From an uncultured Comamonadaceae bacterium (GTDB lineage Bacteria; Pseudomonadota; Gammaproteobacteria; Burkholderiales; Burkholderiaceae): 8,167 nt of DNA. A program made the position numbers and the translations under genes. The notes under the pieces are model-generated. The model had not been told where the DNA came from and ran no database searches. It was given only the letters and a program-made list of their open reading frames with translations. Positions 1 to 6,425 of the stretch are shown here, in pieces; positions within the stretch are counted from its first letter, which is position 1; each line of letters opens with the position of its first letter. The stretch is taken from assembly GCA_946482115.1 (NCBI GenBank), contig CAMLQP010000120.1, positions 1 through 8,167 on the forward strand, read 5' to 3'.

Positions 1-512
1 TGGACGTGCAGCTCGGCGGCGGCATCCGCGACCTCGACACCATCGAGCGCTACCTGGACGCCGGCCTGCGCTACGTCATCATCGGCACGGCCGCGGTCAA
101 GAACCCCGGCTTCCTGCAGGACGCCTGCACCGCCTTCGGCGGCCACATCATCGTGGGCCTCGATGCCAAGGACGGCAAAGTCGCCACCGATGGCTGGAGC
201 AAGCTGACCGGCCACGAGGTGGTCGATCTGGCCAAGAAGTTCGAGGACTACGGCGTCGAATCCATCATCTACACCGACATCGGCCGCGACGGCATGCTGA
301 CCGGCATCAACATCGAGGCCACGGTCAGGCTGGCGCAGTCGCTGTCCATCCCGGTCATCGCCTCGGGCGGCCTGTCCAACCTCGAGGACATCCGCAAGCT
401 CTGCGCGGTGGAGGAAGAAGGCGTGGAGGGCGTGATCTGCGGCCGTTCCATCTACAGCGGGGATCTGGACTTCGAAATCGCCCAGAAGCTCGCCGACGAG
501 CTGAACGGATAA
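1..512 (+). CDS. hisA: HisA, phosphoribosylformimino-5-aminoimidazole carboxamide ribotide isomerase, 5' truncated
   Basis: This is the C-terminal two-thirds of HisA, which isomerises ProFAR to PRFAR in cytoplasmic histidine synthesis. The reading frame is open from the window edge (third frame) to TAA at 510-512, so the true start lies upstream; the GTG at 6-8 is an internal valine codon. Visible (beta-alpha)8-barrel signatures are QLGGGIRD near the start, [18 protein letters not shown] (the aspartate codon at 162-164 matches the family's second catalytic acid), [21 protein letters not shown] and the phosphate-binding [11 protein letters not shown] near the C-terminus. The GRDGML and IASGG elements and the close neighbour hisF reflect the shared origin of the two barrels. 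HisF starts 3 nt after the stop, so the two are almost certainly co-transcribed. The family is certain; only the missing N-terminus is unknown. Confidence 0.97.
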   Translation, partial: DVQLGGGIRDLDTIERYLDAGLRYVIIGTAAVKNPGFLQDACTAFGGHIIVGLDAKDGKVATDGWSKLTGHEVVDLAKKFEDYGVESIIYTDIGRDGMLTGINIEATVRLAQSLSIPVIASGGLSNLEDIRKLCAVEEEGVEGVICGRSIYSGDLDFEIAQKLADELNG

Positions 513-515
513 GGT

Positions 516-1277
516 GTGCTGGCCAAACGCATCATCCCCTGCCTCGACGTGACCGGCGGCCGCGTGGTCAAGGGTGTCAATTTCGTCGAGCTGCGTGACG
601 CGGGCGACCCGGTGGAGATCGCCGCGCGCTACAACGAGCAGGGCGCCGACGAGCTGACCTTCCTCGACATCACCGCGACCAGCGACGCGCGCGACCTGAT
701 CCTGCCCATCATCGAGGCCGTGGCCTCGCAGGTGTTCATACCGCTGACCGTGGGCGGCGGCGTGCGCACGGTGGAAGACGTGCGCCGCCTGCTCAACGCC
801 GGGGCCGACAAGACCAGCTTCAACTCGGCTGCCATTGCCAACCCGCAGGTGATCCGCGATGCGTCCGACAAGTACGGCGCCCAGTGCATCGTGGTCGCCA
901 TCGACGCCAAGCGCCGGGCTGACGGCCAGGGATGGGATGTCTACAGCCATGGCGGGCGCAAGAACACCGGCCTGGACGCCGTGACCTGGGCGAAACAGAT
1001 GGCCGATTTTGGCGCCGGCGAGATCCTGCTGACCAGCATGGACCGCGACGGCACCAAATCCGGCTTCGACCTGGCGCTCACGCGAGCCGTGAGCGACGCG
1101 GTGGACGTGCCCGTGATCGCTTCGGGCGGCGTCGGCAACCTCGACCACCTGGCCGACGGCGTGCAGCAGGGCGGTGCCGACGCGGTGCTGGCCGCCAGCA
1201 TCTTCCACTACGGCGAATACACGGTCGGCCAGGCCAAGGCGCGCATGGCCGAGCGCGGCATTCCGGTGCGGCTATGA
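516..1277 (+). CDS. hisF: HisF, imidazole glycerol phosphate synthase cyclase subunit
   Basis: HisF takes ammonia from its glutaminase partner HisH and converts PRFAR to imidazole glycerol phosphate and AICAR, linking histidine and purine synthesis. The 253-residue product has the usual family length. The start is GTG at 516, giving the canonical [12 protein letters not shown]; catalytic Asp11 is in that motif and the second catalytic aspartate, Asp130, is in VVAIDAKR. Other barrel signatures are LTVGGGVRT (about 78-85), SFNSAAI (101-107), [10 protein letters not shown] (174-183), IASGGVG (201-207) and AASIFHYGE (226-234). No good Shine-Dalgarno fits the GTG (GGA at 507-509 and AGG directly upstream), so translation probably depends on coupling to hisA, whose stop is 3 nt before. 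The TGA overlaps the hisI ATG by 4 nt. HisH is not in the window and presumably lies upstream. Confidence 0.98.
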   Translation: MLAKRIIPCLDVTGGRVVKGVNFVELRDAGDPVEIAARYNEQGADELTFLDITATSDARDLILPIIEAVASQVFIPLTVGGGVRTVEDVRRLLNAGADKTSFNSAAIANPQVIRDASDKYGAQCIVVAIDAKRRADGQGWDVYSHGGRKNTGLDAVTWAKQMADFGAGEILLTSMDRDGTKSGFDLALTRAVSDAVDVPVIASGGVGNLDHLADGVQQGGADAVLAASIFHYGEYTVGQAKARMAERGIPVRL

Positions 1278-1666
1278 GCAGCTGGCTCGATGCCGTCAAG
1301 TGGGACGATCAGGGCCTGGTGCCCGTGATCGCCCAGGAGCAGGGCACGAATGATGTGCTGATGTTCGCCTGGATGGACCGCGAGGCGCTGGCCAAGACCG
1401 CCGAACTGGGGCGCGCCGTCTACTACAGCCGCTCGCGCGGCAAGCTGTGGTTCAAGGGCGAGGAATCCGGCCACGTGCAGACCGTGCACGAAATCCGCCT
1501 CGACTGCGACAGCGACGTGGTGCTGCTCAAGGTCACCCAGCTCGGCCACGAACCCGGCATCGCCTGCCACACCGGCCGCCACAGCTGTTTCTTCAGCGTG
1601 CTGAAGGACGGTGCCTGGACGCCGGTGGATCCGGTGCTCAAGGACCCCGAATCCATTTACAGGTGA
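1274..1666 (+). CDS. hisI: HisI, phosphoribosyl-AMP cyclohydrolase
   Basis: HisI opens the adenine ring of phosphoribosyl-AMP, the third step of histidine synthesis. The protein is 130 residues and stand-alone: it ends at SIYR and has no PRA-PH domain fused behind it, unlike enterobacterial HisIE. The start ATG at 1274 sits in an ATGA overlap with the hisF stop. Diagnostic segments are [10 protein letters not shown] (30-39), [18 protein letters not shown] (50-67), RLDCDSD (75-81) and [12 protein letters not shown] (95-106). By family knowledge, Asp77, Asp79 and Asp81 bind magnesium, and Cys78, Cys98 and Cys105 supply the zinc site; all are present. There is no strong ribosome binding site, so coupling to hisF is likely. 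hisE begins 2 nt after the stop. Confidence 0.98.
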   Translation: MSSWLDAVKWDDQGLVPVIAQEQGTNDVLMFAWMDREALAKTAELGRAVYYSRSRGKLWFKGEESGHVQTVHEIRLDCDSDVVLLKVTQLGHEPGIACHTGRHSCFFSVLKDGAWTPVDPVLKDPESIYR

Positions 1667-1668
1667 CC

Positions 1669-2037
1669 ATGTCTTCCACCGACTCCCTGGCCCGGCTGGC
1701 CGCCGTGATCGAAAGCCGCAAACCCGCGAACGGCGGCGATCCCGAGAAAAGCTATGTCGCGCGCCTGCTGCACAAGGGGCCCGACAGCTTCCTCAAGAAG
1801 ATCGGCGAGGAGGCCACCGAGGCCGTGATGGCCGCCAAGGACTGTGACCACGGCGGCGACCGTGCGAGGCTGGTCGGCGAGGTAGCCGATCTCTGGTTCC
1901 ACAGCATGATCGCGCTGGCACACTATGGCCTGTCGCCCGCCGATGTGGTGGCTGAGCTGGTGCGCCGCGAAGGCCTCAGCGGCCTGGAAGAAAAAGCCCT
2001 GCGCAAGGCGCAGTCCCGCGAGAACGGAGAAGACTGA
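1669..2037 (+). CDS. hisE: HisE, phosphoribosyl-ATP pyrophosphatase
   Basis: HisE hydrolyses phosphoribosyl-ATP to phosphoribosyl-AMP and pyrophosphate, the second histidine step and the one before HisI. The product is 122 residues and belongs to the all-alpha MazG-like NTP pyrophosphatase fold. Visible motifs are [14 protein letters not shown] (5-18), [10 protein letters not shown] (28-37), the metal-binding stretch [15 protein letters not shown] (43-57, with Glu47, Glu48 and Glu51) and [14 protein letters not shown] (70-83, with Glu71 and Asp74). The start ATG at 1669 is 2 nt after the hisI stop; AGGTG at 1661-1665, overlapping that stop, is a short-spaced Shine-Dalgarno candidate. The TGA shares one base with the ATG of the next gene. 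The charged tail after residue 108 is not conserved in my recollection of the family. Confidence 0.97.
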   Translation: MSSTDSLARLAAVIESRKPANGGDPEKSYVARLLHKGPDSFLKKIGEEATEAVMAAKDCDHGGDRARLVGEVADLWFHSMIALAHYGLSPADVVAELVRREGLSGLEEKALRKAQSRENGED

Positions 2038-2411
2038 TGAGCGACGAAGCCGACCGCCTGCGCAGCCTGAACACCGTGGGCACCATCAGCTATGTGCTGC
2101 ACCTGATCGTGGCCGTGAGCGCCGTCGTGCCAGGCGGACAGTGGGGCCCCACGCTGCTGATCGTGGCGCTGGTGCTCGACCTGGTGAAGCGCGGCGAGGC
2201 CGCCGGCACCTGGCACGCTTCGCATTTCGAGTGGCGCATCCGCAGCGTCATCATCGCGGCATTGCTCTATCTGGTCACGGCGCCGCTGTTCCTGCTGCTG
2301 TTCCTGCCCGGCTGGATCGCCTGGACCCTGATTTCCATCTGGTTCCTCTACCGCATCGTCAAGGGCATGGCCGCCATGAACGCCGGTCGGCCCATGGAGA
2401 ACCCCCAGTGA
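2037..2411 (+). CDS. Small integral membrane protein, DUF4870-like, in the his operon
   Basis: This 124-residue protein has no assigned function. Hydrophobic segments lie at about 13-31, 35-50 and 71-108; the last is long enough to cross the membrane twice, so three or four helices are possible. Between them is a charged region with GTW-x3-SHFEWRIR (57-69), and near the C-terminus FLYRIVKGMAAMN-x2-RPM (103-120). The spacing of GTW/SHF/WRIR/YRIVKG recalls small betaproteobacterial membrane proteins often labelled DUF4870; this assignment is from memory, not a search. The ATG shares one base with the hisE TGA, and GGAG at 2026-2029 is a good Shine-Dalgarno 7 nt upstream. The GTG of the HIT gene overlaps its end. 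Its place in the transcript suggests co-expression with histidine synthesis, but nothing in the sequence links it to that pathway. Confidence 0.9.
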   Translation: MSDEADRLRSLNTVGTISYVLHLIVAVSAVVPGGQWGPTLLIVALVLDLVKRGEAAGTWHASHFEWRIRSVIIAALLYLVTAPLFLLLFLPGWIAWTLISIWFLYRIVKGMAAMNAGRPMENPQ

Positions 2412-2770
2412 GCGCCCACGACCCGAACTGCCTGTTCTGCAAGATCATCGCCGGGCAGATCCCCAGCAAGAAAGTGCACGAAGACGAGCACGTCTTCGCC
2501 TTCCACGACATCCATCCCTGGGCGCCCGTGCACTTCCTGGTGGTGCCCCGTCTGCACCTGCCGTCCATGGCTCAGGTCGGCCCCGAGCACGCGGGGCTCA
2601 TGGGTCATCTGATGACCCTGATACCCCGGCTGGCGGCCGAGCAGGGCTGCCGCCCTTATCCTGAAGGGGGATTCCGCATCGTGGCCAACACCGGTATCGA
2701 GGGCGGGCAGGAAATCTACCACCTGCATTTCCATGTGATGGGCGGGCCCCGTCCCTGGGCCCGGGGCTGA
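2408..2770 (+). CDS. HIT-family (histidine triad, HinT-like) nucleotide-binding hydrolase
   Basis: This 120-residue protein belongs to the Hint branch of the histidine triad superfamily, cytoplasmic enzymes that hydrolyse purine nucleoside phosphoramidates and aminoacyl adenylates. The N-terminus DPNCLFCKIIAGQIPSKKV (5-23), FHDIHPWAPVHFLVVPR (32-48) and ANTGIEGGQEIYHLHFHVMGG (93-113) are diagnostic; the triad is His105-x-His107-x-His109, with His107 the expected nucleophile. The CxxC-type pair Cys8/Cys11 may bind metal, as in some family members. The start is GTG at 2408, which overlaps the upstream TGA by 4 nt; GGAG at 2396-2399, 8 nt away, supports it and no ATG lies nearby in this frame. 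The stop codon sits in the loop of a strong hairpin. The natural substrate cannot be told from the sequence. Confidence 0.96.
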   Translation: MSAHDPNCLFCKIIAGQIPSKKVHEDEHVFAFHDIHPWAPVHFLVVPRLHLPSMAQVGPEHAGLMGHLMTLIPRLAAEQGCRPYPEGGFRIVANTGIEGGQEIYHLHFHVMGGPRPWARG

Positions 2771-2779
2771 ACCCCGGGC
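2759..2779 (+). terminator. GC-rich hairpin closing the his/HIT transcript
   Basis: GCCCGGGG (2759-2766) pairs perfectly with CCCCGGGC (2772-2779) around a 5-nt CTGAA loop. The loop contains most of the HIT gene's TGA (2768-2770). The sequence after the stem has only a short T run (TTT at 2784-2786), so termination may be weak or partial. It separates the his unit from the tat unit and lies directly before the likely tatA -10. Confidence 0.55.
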
Positions 2780-2785
2780 TCGCTT

Positions 2786-2791
2786 TAGAAT
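2786..2791 (+). promoter_or_regulatory. Candidate -10 of the tatABC promoter
   Basis: TAGAAT matches the sigma-70 -10 consensus at 5 of 6 positions and lies in one of the few AT-rich patches here. Transcription would begin near 2798 and give a leader of about 42 nt. No convincing -35 element is found at 16-18 nt spacing, since that place is taken by the terminator hairpin, so the call rests on the -10 and the gene boundary only. Confidence 0.4.
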
Positions 2792-2806
2792 CCAAAGACA
2801 TTCCAC

Positions 2807-2820
2807 GGGCGTTCGCGCCC
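2807..2820 (+). promoter_or_regulatory. Leader hairpin with UUCG loop before tatA
   Basis: GGGCG (2807-2811) and CGCCC (2816-2820) form a perfect 5-bp stem with a TTCG tetraloop (UUCG in RNA). The closing pair is G-C, not the extra-stable C(UUCG)G order. It ends 7 nt before the tatA Shine-Dalgarno GGAG (2828-2831), so it would leave the ribosome site open and may protect the 5' end of the transcript. Role is inferred. Confidence 0.45.
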
Positions 2821-2839
2821 TCACCACGGAGAAAGAGAC

Positions 2840-3073
2840 ATGGGCACGTTTTCGATCTGGCATTGGCTGATCGTGCTGTTGATTGTGGTCATGGTGTTCG
2901 GCACCAAGAAGCTCAAGAACCTGGGCTCGGACCTCGGCGGCGCCGTCAAGGGCTTCAAGGACGGCATGAAGGATGGCAGCCAATCCGCTGCCGCCGATGC
3001 GCCGGCCGCGCCCCAGGTGGCGCAGGACAGCCAGAAAACCACCATCGACGTCGAAGCCAAGCAGAAGAGCTGA
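2840..3073 (+). CDS. tatA: TatA, twin-arginine translocase pore-forming subunit
   Basis: TatA oligomerises in the inner membrane to form the passage used by folded proteins carrying twin-arginine signals. The 77-residue protein shows the family plan: a short N-terminal membrane helix (about 4-20), the hinge FGTKKL (20-25), an amphipathic helix (about 23-45) with the conserved GSDLG and Phe39 in VKGFKDGM, then a low-complexity Ala/Pro/Gln-rich tail. The polar residue at position 8, Gln in E. coli TatA, is His here. GGAG at 2828-2831 gives a good ribosome binding site 8 nt from the ATG, much better than those of tatB and tatC, which agrees with the need for excess TatA. A hairpin follows in the 59-nt gap to tatB. 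The KKL and length rule out TatB. Confidence 0.97.
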   Translation: MGTFSIWHWLIVLLIVVMVFGTKKLKNLGSDLGGAVKGFKDGMKDGSQSAAADAPAAPQVAQDSQKTTIDVEAKQKS

Positions 3074-3094
3074 GCTCGGCTGCCCTTTGACCCC

Positions 3095-3115
3095 GGCGCG
3101 GCCCGCTGCCGCGCC
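3095..3115 (+). promoter_or_regulatory. Intercistronic hairpin between tatA and tatB
   Basis: GGCGCGGC (3095-3102) pairs with GCCGCGCC (3108-3115), a perfect 8-bp stem around the loop CCGCT. No T run follows, so it is not a typical intrinsic terminator. It lies 22 nt after the tatA stop and 17 nt before the tatB ATG. A stem here could block 3' decay of an upstream tatA fragment or reduce read-through, raising TatA over TatB and TatC. The role is inferred. Confidence 0.5.
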
Positions 3116-3132
3116 CATCGCCGGCCGTCTGC

Positions 3133-3615
3133 ATGATTGACCTCGGTATTTCCAAGCTTGCCCTGATCGGGGCGGTGGCGCTGGTCGTCATCGGCCCCGA
3201 GAAGCTGCCGCGCGTGGCGCGCACGGTGGGCGCGCTGCTGGGCAAGGCCCAGCGCTACGTGGCCGACGTCAAGGCCGAGGTCAACCGCTCCATGGAGCTC
3301 GACGAGCTCAAGAAGATGAAGGACACGGTGGAGTCGGCCGCGCGCGACGTCGAATCCGGCATCCAGTCCACCACCAGCGATTTCGAGAAGACCTGGTCGG
3401 ATGCCACCGCCGGTCTGGAGGCTTCCGAGTCGTCCTGGAACACCCCGGCGGCCAGCCTCGAATCCGGCTACCCGGCCTACAAGCACCCCAAGAAGAATTT
3501 CCGGCTCAAGCAGAAGGCGGTGCCGCAGTGGTTCAAGGCGCGCACGGGAACACGCACGCGTGCGCAATCCGGTGCCGCGCGCGTGGCCCGCTTCCGCCCC
3601 CGCAGCAGCCGCTGA
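3133..3615 (+). CDS. tatB: TatB, twin-arginine translocase receptor subunit
   Basis: TatB pairs with TatC to form the receptor that recognises twin-arginine signal peptides. The 160-residue protein has the N-terminal membrane helix (about 5-20), the TatB-type hinge [13 protein letters not shown] (21-33), an amphipathic helix with [26 protein letters not shown] (about 39-64), a charged region likely to be helical to about 100, and a basic Arg-rich tail ([21 protein letters not shown]). Glu8 of E. coli TatB is Lys8 here. The ATG at 3133 has no clear Shine-Dalgarno; it fits the family's N-terminus. The stop is 6 nt before tatC. The basic tail looks unusual but resembles related betaproteobacterial TatB proteins I recall, so I do not read it as a frameshift. 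Confidence 0.96.
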   Translation: MIDLGISKLALIGAVALVVIGPEKLPRVARTVGALLGKAQRYVADVKAEVNRSMELDELKKMKDTVESAARDVESGIQSTTSDFEKTWSDATAGLEASESSWNTPAASLESGYPAYKHPKKNFRLKQKAVPQWFKARTGTRTRAQSGAARVARFRPRSSR

Positions 3616-3621
3616 CCACCC

Positions 3622-4425
3622 ATGGCCGATCCTCAGAAAGAACCGGAAGACGAACTGGCCGGCACTGAACAGCCCTTCGTGCAGCACCTCATGGAGCTGC
3701 GCGACCGGCTGGTGCGCAGCATGATCGGCCTGGTGGTCTGCATGGCGCTGCTGGCCATCTGGCCCGGCCCCGGCGGCCTGATCGACCTGATCGCGGTGCC
3801 CATCCGGGCCCACATGCCGCCCGATGCCAAGCTGATCGCGGTGGGCGTGTTCTCGCCGTTTTTCGTGCCGCTCAAGGTGCTGCTGCTGGCGGCCTTCCTG
3901 CTGGCGCTGCCGTGGCTGATGTACCAGATCTGGGCCTTCGTGGCGCCCGGGCTCTACAGCCACGAGAAACGGTTCGCCGTGCCGCTGATCGTGTTCGGCA
4001 GCGGGCTCGCCTACCTGGGCATCGCCTTCGTGCAGTTTTTCGTGCTGGACAAGATGTTCGGCTTCATCCAGAAATTCACGCCCGCGAGCGTGGCCGCCAC
4101 GCCGGACATTGCCTCCTATGTGGAGGCCATCCTGTCGCTCTACCTCGCGTTCGGCCTGGCTTTCCAGGTGCCCATCGTGGTGATGCTGCTGGTGCGCCTG
4201 AACATGGTCACCATCCAGAAGCTCAAGGACTTTCGCGGCTACTTCATCGTGCTGGCCTTCATCATCGCCGCCGTGGTCACGCCGCCCGACGTGATCTCGC
4301 AGCTGGCCCTGGCCGTCCCGATGTGCATTCTCTACGAGCTGGGCATCCTTGGCGCGCGCTGGTTCCAGAAGACCGGCAAGCCGGCCGAGGCCGACAGCGA
4401 GGCCAAAACCGATTCGGCGTCCTGA
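3622..4425 (+). CDS. tatC: TatC, twin-arginine translocase core subunit
   Basis: TatC is the six-helix membrane protein that binds the twin-arginine motif. The 267-residue product has the cytoplasmic N-terminal signature HLMELRDRL (22-30; Glu25 and Arg27 correspond to E. coli Glu15 and Arg17), SPFFVPLK (78-85), and the first cytoplasmic loop YQIWAFVAPGLYSHEKR (101-117), in which Phe106 and Glu115 match E. coli Phe94 and Glu103, key signal-peptide contacts. TPPDVISQ (220-227) precedes the last helices. The membrane glutamate of E. coli helix 4 (FEVP) is Gln182 (FQVP). A cytoplasmic acidic tail follows residue 250. The ATG at 3622 follows tatB by 6 nt without a visible Shine-Dalgarno, so coupling to tatB is likely. 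It ends 15 nt from the convergent protease gene. Confidence 0.98.
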   Translation: MADPQKEPEDELAGTEQPFVQHLMELRDRLVRSMIGLVVCMALLAIWPGPGGLIDLIAVPIRAHMPPDAKLIAVGVFSPFFVPLKVLLLAAFLLALPWLMYQIWAFVAPGLYSHEKRFAVPLIVFGSGLAYLGIAFVQFFVLDKMFGFIQKFTPASVAATPDIASYVEAILSLYLAFGLAFQVPIVVMLLVRLNMVTIQKLKDFRGYFIVLAFIIAAVVTPPDVISQLALAVPMCILYELGILGARWFQKTGKPAEADSEAKTDSAS

Positions 4426-4426
4426 C

Positions 4427-4440
4427 GGGCGCCCCTGCCG

Positions 4441-4448
<8 letters not shown>
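4427..4448. repeat. Palindromes in the tatC/protease convergent gap
   Basis: Two perfect palindromes stand close together: GGGCGCCC (4427-4434) and GCCGCTAGCGGC (4437-4448), the second containing the protease stop codon (CTA, 4441-4443). Neither is followed by a T run on either strand, so termination from this 15-bp gap may be weak or Rho-dependent. Short palindromes are frequent in DNA of this GC content. Confidence 0.3.
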
Positions 4449-5583
<1,135 letters not shown>

Positions 5584-5654
5584 GCGGCTATTGTCGGATA
5601 AAGCGGCGGTGGGGCGTGGGGACGGGTGGTGCTTGCGGCTGTCACAATCGTTGC
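5584..5654. promoter_or_regulatory. Divergent promoter region, protease / Nif3
   Basis: This 71-bp gap serves two genes running outward. On the + strand CACAAT (5643-5648) lies 6 nt before the Nif3 ATG at 5655. On the - strand GACAAT (read from 5595 to 5590) lies 6 nt before the protease ATG. Each matches the -10 consensus at 4 of 6 positions, and the typical start point 7 nt downstream would fall on the A of the ATG in both cases, giving leaderless messages. No Shine-Dalgarno precedes either gene, and no clear -35 element is present for either. Confidence 0.42.
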
Positions 5655-6425
5655 ATGACGACTTCCGCACCCGTGAGCCGTGATCAGCTTGCCGCCGCCC
5701 TGGACGACCTGCTGCAGCCGGCCCTCTTCAAGGACTATGGCCCCAACGGCCTGCAGGTCGAAGGCCGCGCGCCGGTGCGCCGGCTGGTCAGCGGCGTGAC
5801 GGCCAGCCTGGCGCTGATCGATGCGGCCATCGCCGACGGCGCGGACGCCATCCTGGTGCACCACGGCCTGTTCTGGCGCGGCCACGACGGGCGCGTGACC
5901 GGCTGGATGAAGCAGCGCCTGACCCGGCTGCTGGCCAGCGATGTGAGCCTGTTCGCCTACCACCTGCCGCTGGACGCGCACGCCGAACTCGGCAACAACG
6001 CCCAGCTGGCCCGGGTGCTGGGCTGGGTGCCGGACGGCGGACGTTTTGGCGAGCAGAACCTGGGTTTTCTCGGGGCTGCTGCCGTGCCGCTGCCGAGCGC
6101 CGCCGAGCTGGCGCGGGACATCGAACGCCGCCTGGGCCGCCCGGTGACGCTGGTTGACGCCCCCGGCCGCGTACCACGGCGCATTGCCTGGTGCACGGGC
6201 GGGGCGCAGTCCTATTTCGAGGCCGCCATCGCGGCCGGTGCCGACGTGTTCGTGACTGGCGAGATCTCCGAACCCCAGGCGCACTATGCCCGCGAGTGCG
6301 GCGTGGCCTTCATCGCCTGCGGCCACCACGCCAGCGAGCGCTACGGCGCGCCCGCCGTCGGCGCCCATGTGGCGGCCCGGCTGGGGCTCGAGCACCGCTT
6401 CATCGACATCGACAACCCGGCATGA
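5655..6425 (+). CDS. Nif3-family dinuclear metal-centre protein (YbgI-like)
   Basis: Nif3-family proteins form toroidal hexamers with two metal ions per subunit; the physiological reaction is unsettled, and the common label GTP cyclohydrolase 1 type 2 is weakly supported. The 256-residue product has the usual single-domain length. Metal-site motifs are ILVHHGLFW (66-74, His69/His70), AYHLPLDAH (101-109, His103, Asp107, His109) and ACGHHASERYG (221-231, with Glu228). Also typical are the N-terminal KDYGPNGLQVEG (26-37), the region VSGVTASLALIDAAI (45-59) and VFVTGEISEPQAHYA (198-212). The start MTTSAPVSRDQL at 5655 matches the family N-terminus; an upstream frame to 5556 would run into the divergent protease gene and lacks similarity. 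No ribosome binding site is visible. The TGA overlaps the pdxA ATG by 4 nt, so the two form an operon. Confidence 0.95.
   Translation: MTTSAPVSRDQLAAALDDLLQPALFKDYGPNGLQVEGRAPVRRLVSGVTASLALIDAAIADGADAILVHHGLFWRGHDGRVTGWMKQRLTRLLASDVSLFAYHLPLDAHAELGNNAQLARVLGWVPDGGRFGEQNLGFLGAAAVPLPSAAELARDIERRLGRPVTLVDAPGRVPRRIAWCTGGAQSYFEAAIAAGADVFVTGEISEPQAHYARECGVAFIACGHHASERYGAPAVGAHVAARLGLEHRFIDIDNPA

Noticed and set aside
3553..3564. 12-bp palindrome CGCACGCGTGCG inside tatB
   Set aside because: It lies in coding sequence made of alternating GC dinucleotides, has no link to a promoter and is likely chance.
3541..3615. Possible frameshift giving the Arg-rich C-terminus of TatB
   Set aside because: The basic tail resembles related betaproteobacterial TatB ends from memory, and the stop is properly placed 6 nt before tatC.
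2821..3963. Long open frame of 380 codons on the - strand across tatA, tatB and tatC, and a similar one of 256 codons at 2348-3118
   Set aside because: Both are antisense to well-identified genes, have low-complexity His/Arg/Gly-rich translations with no motif, and are expected where GC is high at third positions.
5584..5670. N-terminal extension of the protease by 29 residues from 5670
   Set aside because: The added residues are polar, would bury the membrane anchor and overlap the Nif3 start; the ATG at 5583 gives a standard anchor.
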